The notes beneath the pieces are model-generated. The model was not told the origin of the DNA. It did not search any database and saw nothing but the letters and a program-made list of their open reading frames with translations. The position numbers and the translations under genes are program-made. A stretch of DNA of 64,000 bases from Fontivita pretiosa. Lineage in GTDB: Bacteria > Planctomycetota > Phycisphaerae > Tepidisphaerales > Tepidisphaeraceae. Location of the stretch: NCBI RefSeq assembly GCF_050410795.1, contig NZ_CP191258.1, forward strand, positions 3,162,001-3,226,000, in the 5' to 3' direction. Positions 45,222 through 53,383 of this stretch are shown piece by piece; the stretch's first letter is position 1, and each line of letters begins with the position of its first letter.

Positions 45222-46304
45222 ATGTCGCAATTGTGGAAGTCCAACTGGCCTCAGACACGGGCGCATTTTCAGGATTGGTGGCGTCGCCGGGGGCTGGTGC
45301 TGGGTTCGTGGGGGCCGGGGCTGCCGACCAGCCGCGCTCATGCGGATGTTCCCGAGCCGCCGGCGCCGCAGAGCATCGCCCAGCGGCACACCGACGCCGA
45401 CTACATCGCCCGACACACACGATACAAGATGTCGCGGCGGGTCTGGCCGGCGGACATCCTGCCCGCCGCCTGGCCGCACGTCGGGACGCTGCCGCTGGCC
45501 ACCTACCTGGGTGCCACGCCCGAGTACGCCCCCAACAACGTCTGGTATCGCCCGTGCATGAGTGATCTGGAGTCGCATCCGCCGCTGCGGTTTGATCCGG
45601 ACCATCCACAGGTGCGGCAGCTCGAGACCATCGTCCGCGAAACCGTGAAGCTGGCTGCGGGCAACTACTTCGTCGGCATGCCGGCGCTGCTGGGTGGGAT
45701 CGATGTTCTGGCAGAGCTGCGCGGCACCGCCGAGCTGCTGATGGACATGCTCGAATCCCCTGATCTGGTGCATCGACGCCTGCGCGAAATCCAGGATGCC
45801 TATGTTCAGGCGTTCGATCGCATGTACGACATCGTCAAGCTCGACGACGGCAGCATGTGTTTCGGGTACTTCATGCTGTGGGGCGAAGGGAAAACCGGGC
45901 TGTGCCAGTGCGACACGGCGGCGATGTTCTCGCCGCAGATGTTCGCCGAGTTCGTCGTGCCATACCTTCGCGAACAGTGCGCCTATCTGGACTGGTCGAT
46001 GTTCCACGTGGACGGCGCGCAGGCGCTGATTCACCTGGACCTGTTGCTTGAGATTGAGGACCTGGATGCGATCGAATTCACGCCCGACCCCAAATCACCC
46101 GGCGGCGGAGACCCGCACTGGTACGAGCTGTATCGGCGGATCCTGGGCGCGGGCAAGTCGGTCTGGGTGGCCAACCTGTCCAAGCAGCAGGTGATCCCGC
46201 TGCTGGACGCCATCGGCGGCAAGGGCGTGTATGTCAGCGTCAACGGCATCGACGAATCCGATGCCGAAGACCTGGCGCAGGCGATCGAGCCGTATCGCCA
46301 GTAG
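45222..46304 (+). CDS. URO-D-like (putative methyltransferase) protein 2
   Basis: A 360-residue TIM-barrel protein of the uroporphyrinogen-decarboxylase superfamily. Motifs are SMCFGYFMLWGEGKTGLCQC, MFSPQMFAEFVVPYLREQCA and WSMFHVDGAQALIHLDLLLE. AAGNYFVGMPALLGGIDVLA is the usual barrel entry. The ATG at 45222 has AAGAGGAG about 10 nt upstream. It is only distantly similar to the copy at 34584. The next gene, 24 bp on, is another family member, so they form a small operon. Catalysis is unproven. Confidence 0.85.
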   Translation: MSQLWKSNWPQTRAHFQDWWRRRGLVLGSWGPGLPTSRAHADVPEPPAPQSIAQRHTDADYIARHTRYKMSRRVWPADILPAAWPHVGTLPLATYLGATPEYAPNNVWYRPCMSDLESHPPLRFDPDHPQVRQLETIVRETVKLAAGNYFVGMPALLGGIDVLAELRGTAELLMDMLESPDLVHRRLREIQDAYVQAFDRMYDIVKLDDGSMCFGYFMLWGEGKTGLCQCDTAAMFSPQMFAEFVVPYLREQCAYLDWSMFHVDGAQALIHLDLLLEIEDLDAIEFTPDPKSPGGGDPHWYELYRRILGAGKSVWVANLSKQQVIPLLDAIGGKGVYVSVNGIDESDAEDLAQAIEPYRQ

Positions 46305-46328
46305 CGTCAACCAAGCGGAGATGAGGCT

Positions 46329-47402
46329 ATGACCGGACGCGAACGGGTCAACAGGATGTTTCAGCGGCGCGAGCACGACCGCGTGCCTCGCCACGAGTCC
46401 TTCTGGCCGGACACGATCCGCCGCTGGCAGGGCGAGGGACTCAACGGCGACGCTCAAACCGTGCTTGATCTGCTCGACAGCGATTTTCAGACGCTGGGCT
46501 GGGTGTGGCCGGTGTGCTTCCCCGGGCAGTCGAAGATCGTGTCGATGGATGAGCAGACGCAGGTGATCCTGGACGGAAATGGAAAGCTGTGCCGCTATTG
46601 GCGAGACCGCAGCGGCACGCCGCAGCACCTGGGCTTCGAGTGTAACAGCCCGGATGTCTGGTACCGTCGCTTCAAGCCGGCGTTGCTGTCGGCCGGACCG
46701 CAGATCGATCTGGACGCCGTGAAGCGCAGCCACACGCTGGGACGCCAGAAAGGTCGCTGGTGCTGTCTGTGCGGTGTGGAGAGCTTCGAGGAGACCCGAT
46801 CGCTCATGGGCGATGAAATCACGCTGATGGCCATGGCCGACGAGCCGGAGTGGGTTCGCGATGTCTCACGAACCTTCACCGACGTGATCATCGCCAGTTT
46901 CGAGCTGGCCATGGGCACCGGCATCGAGCCCGAGGGGTTGTGGATCTACGGGGACATGGCCTTCAACCACTCGACGATGTGCTCGCCGGCGATGTATCGC
47001 GAGTTGATCTGGCCGGACCACAAGCGGCTGGCGGACTGGGCGCACGCGCGCAGCATGAAGTTCATCTATCATACCGACGGAAACGTAAACGGGGTGATCG
47101 ATCTGTACCTTCAGGCCGGGTTCGACGCGCTTCAGCCGCTGGAGGCCAAGGCGAAGATGGACATCCGCCAGCTCTGTCCCCGTTACGGCTCGCAGCTCGT
47201 GTTCTTCGGCAATGTGGATGTCATGGTGATGATGACCAACGATCTGGACAGGATCGAAGCCGAGATCGCGACGAAACTCGCCGCCGGCAAGCAAACGCGC
47301 GGCTACGCGTATCACTCCGACCACTCCGTCCCGCCGCAGGTAAGCTGGCAGACCTATCAGTTCATCATCGATCGCGTGGCTCACTACGGGCGATATGCCT
47401 GA
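46329..47402 (+). CDS. URO-D-like (putative methyltransferase) protein 3
   Basis: A 357-residue member of the same superfamily. It opens TGRERVNRMFQRREHDRVPR, the usual start of these proteins. GIEPEGLWIYGDMAFNHSTM, MYRELIWPDHKRLADWAHAR and FIYHTDGNVNGVIDLYLQAG are the barrel motifs. It follows the 45222 gene closely and is probably in the same transcript. It lacks the N-terminal features of heme-pathway HemE. Methyl-transfer from a methylated substrate is the best family-based guess. Confidence 0.87.
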   Translation: MTGRERVNRMFQRREHDRVPRHESFWPDTIRRWQGEGLNGDAQTVLDLLDSDFQTLGWVWPVCFPGQSKIVSMDEQTQVILDGNGKLCRYWRDRSGTPQHLGFECNSPDVWYRRFKPALLSAGPQIDLDAVKRSHTLGRQKGRWCCLCGVESFEETRSLMGDEITLMAMADEPEWVRDVSRTFTDVIIASFELAMGTGIEPEGLWIYGDMAFNHSTMCSPAMYRELIWPDHKRLADWAHARSMKFIYHTDGNVNGVIDLYLQAGFDALQPLEAKAKMDIRQLCPRYGSQLVFFGNVDVMVMMTNDLDRIEAEIATKLAAGKQTRGYAYHSDHSVPPQVSWQTYQFIIDRVAHYGRYA

Positions 47403-47416
47403 ACCATCGCCTGGCA

Positions 47417-48649
47417 TCACGGCAGGAGATCGAACGCATCGGATCGACCCAATTGAACCAGCGTCAGCAGCGTGAGCTTGGCGCGCTCGGCCAGGGTATC
47501 GACAAGGAGGAACTCGGCATCGCTGTGCAGGTTGCCGCCACGCGGACCCATGGTATCGACGACGGCGAGTCCCGCGGCGGCCAGTCGGTTGCCGTCGCTT
47601 GCGCCGCCACTGGGCTGCCATTTCAGATCAAGGTTCAGTTCGCGACCGCAGTCGCGGATCAGCTCCAGCAGCGCCAGCGAGCCGGGATCCAGCGTTTTCG
47701 GCGGGGCGTGCATCCCGCCATGAAGCTCGGCACGGATGCCGTCGCGACGGTTCAGCTCATTGACAAGCTCGCGCAACAGCCGCTCGACAACGGAAACCTG
47801 CGCCGGCTCGGTGACTCGCACGTTGAAGCGTCCGATGGCCAGATCCGGCACCACATTGACCGCGCCGCCGCCCTCGATCCGCCCGCAGTTGATCGTCACG
47901 CCTTCGGGCAGGTTGCGAGATAGGGCGTCGAGTCTGGTGATGAACTCGGCCAGCGCCACGATCGCGCTGCGCCCGAGATGAAAATCGCGTCCGGCGTGCG
48001 CCGCGCGGCCGCGGACCACCAGCGTGAAGTTTCCCGAGCCTTTGCGGGCGCTGACCAGCGAGCCATCGGGCAGACTCGGCTCAAAACAAAGCGCGATGCG
48101 GTGGCGGCTGGCTGCGTCCGTGAGCAGCGGCCCGGATCCGGGCGATCCGATCTCCTCGTCGGGATTGAGCAGGATCTCCCAGCCAAGTTGCGGCGCAAGC
48201 TCGCTCTGCTCGAGCGCGCGCAGGGCAAAGAGCATCACGACCAGCCCGCCCTTGGCGTCGGCCACGCCGGGGCCGCGCAGCGTGCGATCATCGATGCGCT
48301 GAACCTGCTGGAACGGATGCTGCGGACCGTAGACGGTGTCGAGATGGATGTTCAGCAGCACCCGACGCGGCGCGTCCGGACGCTTGACGATCCGGATCAC
48401 CTGACCCAGCGGCTCACGCACGACGTTGCCGGCGGAGTCGATGGACTGGGCCGGGGGAAGCTCGATCCGGCTGATCTGCCCGCCGAGCGATTCGAATTCC
48501 TTCTGCACATCTGCGCTGAGCTGCGTCAGCCCCGCGAGATGGTGCGAGCCGGAGTTGATCTGCGCCCAGCGCGTCACCAGCCGCAGCATCTCGTCCTGCT
48601 GTGCGTCCAGCCAGTTGAGTAATGAGGCGATGTCGTCGTTATGATGCAT
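47417..48649 (-). CDS. M20 family metallopeptidase
   Basis: A 410-residue protein. The M20 dimetal site is seen as VLLNIHLDTVYG (HxD), RGPGVADAKGGLVVMLFAL (Asp), LNPDEEIGSPGSGP (the catalytic Glu-Glu) and CFEPSLPDGSLV (Glu). The insertion domain has GRAAHAGRDFHLGRSAIVAL, and the final His is in MGPRGGNLHSDAEF. It fits the ArgE/CPG2-type carboxypeptidase branch, a cytoplasmic hydrolase of peptide or acylamino bonds. The start is set at 48649 (MHHNDDIASLL). The frame is open well upstream, but that part is antisense to the next gene and is not used. Confidence 0.93.
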   Translation of the reverse strand: MHHNDDIASLLNWLDAQQDEMLRLVTRWAQINSGSHHLAGLTQLSADVQKEFESLGGQISRIELPPAQSIDSAGNVVREPLGQVIRIVKRPDAPRRVLLNIHLDTVYGPQHPFQQVQRIDDRTLRGPGVADAKGGLVVMLFALRALEQSELAPQLGWEILLNPDEEIGSPGSGPLLTDAASRHRIALCFEPSLPDGSLVSARKGSGNFTLVVRGRAAHAGRDFHLGRSAIVALAEFITRLDALSRNLPEGVTINCGRIEGGGAVNVVPDLAIGRFNVRVTEPAQVSVVERLLRELVNELNRRDGIRAELHGGMHAPPKTLDPGSLALLELIRDCGRELNLDLKWQPSGGASDGNRLAAAGLAVVDTMGPRGGNLHSDAEFLLVDTLAERAKLTLLTLVQLGRSDAFDLLP

Positions 48650-48679
48650 GCCGACAGCAAAGTATAACCGCCTGAATCT

Positions 48680-49498
48680 ATGCCGAGCTTCCGCGTTGTC
48701 AGCTTCAATGTCCGCTGCGCCACCGCCGACGACGCTCAGAACAACTGGATCCATCGTCGCGAGTTGTTCTTCAGGGCGATTGGGCGGCTGGACCCGGACA
48801 TCCTCGGCGCGCAGGAGGCCGTTGCGAGCCAGGCCGACGAGCTGCGCGCCCGGATGCCGGACTACGGCTTCGTGGGCGCAGGACGCGACGACGGCAGGCG
48901 CGGCGGAGAATTCTGCCCGATCCTCTATCGGCGACAGCGATTCGAGATGGTCGATCACGGGCACTTCTGGCTCAGCCACACGCCCGATGTGCCCGGCAGC
49001 GTTGGCTGGGACGCGGCCCTGACACGCATGGCCACGTGGGTCAAGCTGCGCGACCGGCTTCACGCCGATCGCCAACTGCTCGTGCTCAACACGCACTGGG
49101 ATCACGTCGGCCAGGTCGCACGGCTTGAGTCCGCAAAACTGATCCGCAGGAAACTCGCCGAGCTCGGCGGCGGCGACACGCAGTTGCCCGGCATCATCAT
49201 GGGCGATCTCAATGTCGAGGAGGACTCCGCGGCCTGCCGCGTGCTGGCCGAAGGATGGATCGATTCCTACCGAGCCGTCCACCCCGAGCCAAAGCGCGAT
49301 GAGGCGACCTGGCACGCCTTCACTGGCCGAACCGACGGCCGGCGGATTGACTTCATTTTCCACACGCCACACTTTCAAACGATCGATGCAGGCATCGACC
49401 GCTGGCATGACAACGGGCGGTATCCGTCCGATCACTATCCCGTGGTGGCGACGATCGAATGGAGGGAACCACGGATGAACGCAGATGCACACAGATGA
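48680..49498 (+). CDS. Endonuclease/exonuclease/phosphatase family protein
   Basis: A 272-residue protein with all the usual motifs: VVSFNVRCATADD, QEAV, VLNTHWDHVGQVARL, GIIMGDLNVEEDS, RRIDFIFH and PSDHYPVVATIEW. These ligate Mg and hydrolyse phosphoester bonds. No nucleic-acid specificity can be told. The C-terminal codons (after EWREPRMN) coincide with a dispersed repeat, so the tail may be a late addition. It is divergent from the M20 gene with only 30 bp between start codons. Confidence 0.9.
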   Translation: MPSFRVVSFNVRCATADDAQNNWIHRRELFFRAIGRLDPDILGAQEAVASQADELRARMPDYGFVGAGRDDGRRGGEFCPILYRRQRFEMVDHGHFWLSHTPDVPGSVGWDAALTRMATWVKLRDRLHADRQLLVLNTHWDHVGQVARLESAKLIRRKLAELGGGDTQLPGIIMGDLNVEEDSAACRVLAEGWIDSYRAVHPEPKRDEATWHAFTGRTDGRRIDFIFHTPHFQTIDAGIDRWHDNGRYPSDHYPVVATIEWREPRMNADAHR

Positions 49499-49503
49499 AC
49501 GTG
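49467..49503. repeat. Dispersed CACGGATGAACGCAGATG-type repeat, copy 3
   Basis: ACCACGGATGAACGCAGATG followed by CACACAGATGAACG: the reverse-complement form of the elements near 26853 and 27527. It overlaps the stop and the last eleven or so codons of the 48680-49498 gene. Confidence 0.55.
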
Positions 49504-49549
49504 CACCAGGCACGATCTTTGTTCAACTGCGCTTAACCGTGGCTGCACA

Positions 49550-50917
49550 TCAGCCGCCTACGGCATTTCGCCGGATCACATCCGCATAGAACTGCGCGCT
49601 GAGCTTGGGCGTGCGCGCGAACGTCTCGTAGTTCACGTAGCAGATCCCGAATCTCCTGGTGTAGCCGCAGGCCCACTCAAAGTTATCCAGCAGGCTCCAG
49701 AGGAAGTACCCCTTGAGCGGAATGCCCTCGGCCACGGCGCGGTGGGCGTGGATCAGATGCTGCTGAAGGTACATCACGCGTGCGGTGTCGAGGATTTCAT
49801 TGTGCTCGTTTGGTCGATCGGGATAGGCGCAGCCGTTTTCGGTGATGTAGATCTCGCGCACGTTCCAGATTTCGCTGAGCAGCCGCGGACCCCAGTACAG
49901 GATCGCCGGGCCGATCGTCAGCCAGGGCATGTGCATGCGCGGGTAGTGCTCGTCGCAGGCGACGATCGACCAGCCGCGCTGCGCGTTGGGATCGTGCCGG
50001 ACATGAATCGGGGCGTAGAGGTTGATCCCGACGAAATTCAGCGGCGAGGCGATGGTCTTCATCTCCTGGTCGCTGAACACGGGCGCGTCGGCGCCCTGGT
50101 CGGCCAGGTAGTTGGGATGATAGCGGCCTTCAAGGATCGGCGTGAGAAACATGCCGCTCATCTCGCGCAGGGCTTCTTTGGCGGCGGCGATGTGCTGCTC
50201 ATGTTCCAGCAGCGGGACGATGTTGGGGATGTTCTCCGCCAGGCCCACCTTCACTGCCCTTGGCGCTGACGCCCGAATCGCCTGCACCGCAAGTCCATGC
50301 CCCAGCACCGCGTGATGCCTCGCCTGGTTCAGGACCTTTCGAGACACGACCTTGCCCGGGGCAAAGATCTCCCTGCTGCGCTGGTAGCCCTTATCCAGGA
50401 AGCAGCCGAACTCGTTGATTGTCATGAACCCGACGACGCGGTCGCCCAGGGTTTTGGCCATGAACGCGGCGTAGTCCGCGAAGTCGCGGGCACAGTCTTT
50501 GGACTCCCAGCCGCGATAGCGGTCTTCGCACCACTGTGGCAGGTCCCAGTGAAACAGGGTCATCCACGGCTGGATGCCCGCAGCCAGCAATTCGTCGCAC
50601 AGCCGCTTGTAGAAATCGACGCCTTTGGGGTTCGGCGTTTTGGTGTGGTCGGGAAAGATGCGCGGCCAGGACGCCGAAAAGCGATACGCCTTCAGCCCCA
50701 GCTCCTTCATGATCCGCACATCTTCCCTGTAGCGGTGGTAGTGATCGGTGGCGCGGTCGCCGGTGTGGTCCATCGCGATGGCGCCCGGTCGGCGACAGAA
50801 CGTGTCCCACACCGAAGGGCCGCGGCCATCCTCGTTGGCCGCACCTTCAACCTGGTATGCTGCCGTCGCGGCTCCCCATAGAAAGTCTTTCGGAAACGGA
50901 CAAAACAGTTGAGCCAT
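49550..50917 (-). CDS. GH1 family beta-glucosidase
   Basis: A 455-residue glycoside hydrolase of family 1. The start, FCPFPKDFLWGAATAAYQVE, and DHYHRYREDVRIMKELGLKA are typical. The general acid/base is in GFMTINEFG and the nucleophile Glu is in IYITENGCAYPD. It is expected to cleave terminal beta-glucosides or related sugars. No signal peptide is seen, so it works in the cytoplasm. The acid/base motif reads TINEF rather than the usual TFNEP. The ATG at 50917 is chosen because upstream codons are unlike the family. It is tandem with the sigma factor at 51607 but about 80 bp apart. Confidence 0.93.
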   Translation of the reverse strand: MAQLFCPFPKDFLWGAATAAYQVEGAANEDGRGPSVWDTFCRRPGAIAMDHTGDRATDHYHRYREDVRIMKELGLKAYRFSASWPRIFPDHTKTPNPKGVDFYKRLCDELLAAGIQPWMTLFHWDLPQWCEDRYRGWESKDCARDFADYAAFMAKTLGDRVVGFMTINEFGCFLDKGYQRSREIFAPGKVVSRKVLNQARHHAVLGHGLAVQAIRASAPRAVKVGLAENIPNIVPLLEHEQHIAAAKEALREMSGMFLTPILEGRYHPNYLADQGADAPVFSDQEMKTIASPLNFVGINLYAPIHVRHDPNAQRGWSIVACDEHYPRMHMPWLTIGPAILYWGPRLLSEIWNVREIYITENGCAYPDRPNEHNEILDTARVMYLQQHLIHAHRAVAEGIPLKGYFLWSLLDNFEWACGYTRRFGICYVNYETFARTPKLSAQFYADVIRRNAVGG

Positions 50918-50995
50918 GGTCGGCCCAATGTACCGTCTCGGCCGCCCGGAGGCGAAGGCGCGCAAGCGACCTGGGGCACCAGCCCCCCGGAGTGA

Positions 50996-51607
50996 TCACG
51001 ACTGTGCCTCCTCAAGCTCGCGCAATCGCTGCTTGAGCAGCCGTGCGATGCGCGTCTTGGCCTGATGCACGCTGTTGACGCTGATGCCCAGCTCGCGCGC
51101 GACCTCGTCGGCGTCTCGCTCGTGCAGGACGTACAGCTCGAAGGCGCGGAAGGTTTTGGGTTCGCCACGGAACTGACGCTTGATCTGCGTCAGCGCCAGC
51201 CGCAGGTGTTCGGTGTCCCAGATATCGTCCCAGGTCCGGGCCAGTGCCGGATCGTCCGGATCCAGATTCTCCAGCGGCACGCCCTGAAACCTGGCGTTCT
51301 GCCCGACGCGCTTGATCAGCGCGCTGCGGGCGCAGGCCTTGAGAAATCCCCGAAACCGTCCGCGGGAGCGGTCGTACCTGAAGGTTTGGCTGGACGATAC
51401 GAATCCCACCAGAACATCCTGTACGATGTCGTCGCAGTCGCTGCTTCGCACGCCCAGTTGCCGCGCGAATCGTTCGATGATCGGCGCGTAGCGATTTTTG
51501 AACTCTGTCCAGGCGTGCTCCCGCACCTGCCGCTCGCCATGCACCAGCCGCGCAAACATGGAGCTGCGCGTGGACAGCGTATCCGCCGGATCGGGTGCTG
51601 ATGACAT
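50996..51607 (-). CDS. ECF-type RNA polymerase sigma factor 2
   Basis: A 203-residue sigma factor. Region 2 reads REHAWTEFKNRYAPIIERFA, then DCDDIVQDVLVGFVSSSQTF and RGRFRGFLKACARSALIKRV. Region 4 is LYVLHERDADEVARELGIS, then VNSVHQAKTRIARLLKQRLR, a clear helix-turn-helix. The ATG at 51607 has AAGGAG 6 nt upstream. It is a second ECF-type sigma in the window, distinct from the one at 26030. Its regulator is not obvious; an LESRR small protein lies upstream and is transcribed the same way. Confidence 0.92.
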   Translation of the reverse strand: MSSAPDPADTLSTRSSMFARLVHGERQVREHAWTEFKNRYAPIIERFARQLGVRSSDCDDIVQDVLVGFVSSSQTFRYDRSRGRFRGFLKACARSALIKRVGQNARFQGVPLENLDPDDPALARTWDDIWDTEHLRLALTQIKRQFRGEPKTFRAFELYVLHERDADEVARELGISVNSVHQAKTRIARLLKQRLRELEEAQS

Positions 51608-51798
51608 GGCGGGCTCCTTGTGTGCGGCGGCAGCGACGGCACAGACGGATGGGCGAAGGCAAGTGTATCGCAACGGCACCCGGCCGCCAATCCACGCGCC
51701 GGACTTTCGAACTTCGGGGTTGTCTACTGTTCCGCCCGGCGCGCAAGCGATGACTCGGTTGCGGCCGGGGTCGCGGCCCGGGAATCCCGGGCACAGCC

Positions 51799-52008
51799 TT
51801 AGAGTTCCTGCGAGGCGGCAGGATCCGCGGCTGGTTCATTGGGCGCTGTCCAGATGTCCGGCACGTCGTTGGTGTAATCGAACCTGGACAGGAACGTTCG
51901 TCGGATCGCGATGGCCGTATCCGGTGTGGGCGAGGGGACCGGCTCGAACAGCACCGGTTCGATTGCGCTGCTGCTGAACATTCGTCGTGACTCAAGCGAC
52001 TGGAACAT
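51799..52008 (-). CDS. Small LESRR-motif protein
   Basis: A 69-residue protein starting MFQSLESRRMFSSSAIEPVL. LExRRM-FS near the N-terminus resembles the LEPRxLLS-type motif found at the start of many planctomycete extracellular proteins. The rest is Pro- and Ala-rich. The second ATG at 52008 is chosen because AAGGAG (52020-52015) lies 6 nt before it; the first ATG at 52014 is too close. It may be a secreted peptide or a fragment of a larger protein. Confidence 0.55.
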   Translation of the reverse strand: MFQSLESRRMFSSSAIEPVLFEPVPSPTPDTAIAIRRTFLSRFDYTNDVPDIWTAPNEPAADPAASQEL

Positions 52009-52166
52009 GGGCATCTCCTTGTGAGTGTTGGTGACTGACCTGCTGTAGTACAGAAGCGGCGATGTTCTGACAGTGACAGGGGCCAGGGGCGGGCCGTGAC
52101 AGGTGGCTCAGGAGGCGCAAGTGCTTGCCTGACATGGCCGAAGCGATGGAGATGCCCTGTTCAGAT

Positions 52167-52215
52167 CGAAAAAGACTCCCGACCCCTTATTTTAAGGGGT
52201 CGGGAGTCTTTTTCG
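52167..52215. terminator. Perfect 23-bp hairpin at the M14 gene stop
   Basis: Arms 52167-52189 and 52193-52215 are perfect inverted copies with a TTT loop. A and T runs at the base of the stem make it usable as a terminator on both strands. The minus-strand gene's stop codon (52189-52187) is inside it. The motif GACTCCCGACCCC is of the kind repeated in other GC-rich genomes. Confidence 0.75.
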
Positions 52216-53107
52216 GGGTGCGGATGGCGATGCCCGCCAGCAGGGCGCGGCGGTTCTCGGCCCAGACGTGCACGCCGTCCAGGCGACGCGGCAGCTCCAG
52301 CGTGATCATCGGAATCTGAAGGTCCTTGCCCGCCCAACTGCCCAGACTGCCGGGCGTGGCATACCCGATCGTCGCGGTGGCTGGGTAACCGTTGTGCCGG
52401 CTCATCTCCTGCGCGATGTGCCGCGCCGGACCGTCGTAGTTGTTGCAGTGTCTTCCCGACCCGATCGAGTGGATCGAGATCAGCAGTTTGGGTCGAATGC
52501 GCGCCACCGCGTCAGCGATGACGCGGCTCTCCGGTTCGCTCAGCGGCGAATCCCCGCCGCGATATCGTCCGCCAAGCCCAGGCTTGAAGTTGGACGCGGG
52601 AAAGTTGCGATTCAGGTCGATGCCACGGGCATTGCCGCGGGTGCCCGCTGCCAGGCCGTCCGGATTGGCGTTGACGATCAGGCCAACCAGTCGCCCGCAA
52701 CGCAGCGCCGGCTGTGCTTCCAGCAGTTCCGCCAGGCCGCGCGCCACGTCCACGCTGGTCGGCTCATCCCCGTGAATGCCCCCGATCACCAGCACCGCAT
52801 CCTCCGGATCGCCCTCCAGCACGATCAATTCAATCGGACGATGCTGAACCGACTGGCCAAGTCGAATCCGCTGGGTCGCAGATTGGCTGGGGAACTTGAA
52901 CACGCTCGTCGTCGGCTCCGAAGAAATGGAAAAAGGCACAGCAGAGGACTCATCGGATTCGACCGCTTTACGCGGTTGACACGATACGAGCACCATCTGC
53001 ACAACCAGCAGCCCCAACATCGCACCGTGCCACGACGAGGTCTTGCCGTTGGCGTCCTTGCCGGCGGGCTTGTGTCCGCCACGCTGTGCTCGAGCGGCTT
53101 GCTGCAT
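52187..53107 (-). CDS. M14-type zinc carboxypeptidase lipoprotein
   Basis: A 306-residue protein with a lipoprotein-like N-terminal region (MLGLLVVQMVLVSCQ). The zinc ligands of M14 are in LVIGGIHGDEPTSVDVARG (HxxE), with the later His in LLISIHSIGSG. NARGIDLNRNFPASNF is the substrate-binding Asn-Arg pair, and TLELPRR holds the catalytic Glu. It resembles murein-peptide amidases (MpaA-like) that trim peptidoglycan peptides. The stop is embedded in a perfect hairpin. The first 25-30 residues are polar and lie before the hydrophobic segment, so an internal start is possible. Confidence 0.85.
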   Translation of the reverse strand: MQQAARAQRGGHKPAGKDANGKTSSWHGAMLGLLVVQMVLVSCQPRKAVESDESSAVPFSISSEPTTSVFKFPSQSATQRIRLGQSVQHRPIELIVLEGDPEDAVLVIGGIHGDEPTSVDVARGLAELLEAQPALRCGRLVGLIVNANPDGLAAGTRGNARGIDLNRNFPASNFKPGLGGRYRGGDSPLSEPESRVIADAVARIRPKLLISIHSIGSGRHCNNYDGPARHIAQEMSRHNGYPATATIGYATPGSLGSWAGKDLQIPMITLELPRRLDGVHVWAENRRALLAGIAIRTPKKTPDPLK

Positions 53108-53383
53108 CCGTGCCTTTGCCTTTCCGTAGATTCCGATGATTTGCAGGCGGTTTATAGCAGCCGCGCCGGGCGAATCAATGCGCCGCAGTCCGTCCGGTAA
53201 CCGGCGGGTGGGTCAAGTCGGAAAAGTCACTACAGGCCGCATGCCATCAGGTCCGGCAACTCGGTTGTGGCGGCATTTGCGGTTGCCTGCGGGTGAGCTT
53301 GGTGCAGACTGAACAGACGCCGTGGTGCGGGCCTTTGCAACTGCCGCCGACACTGACAGGTGCGGCAAGAGGAGTCTATCGAT

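Noticed and set aside
48650..49513. N-terminal extension of the M20 ORF
   Set aside because: The frame is open by chance opposite the endonuclease/exonuclease/phosphatase gene, and M20 homology starts at 48649.
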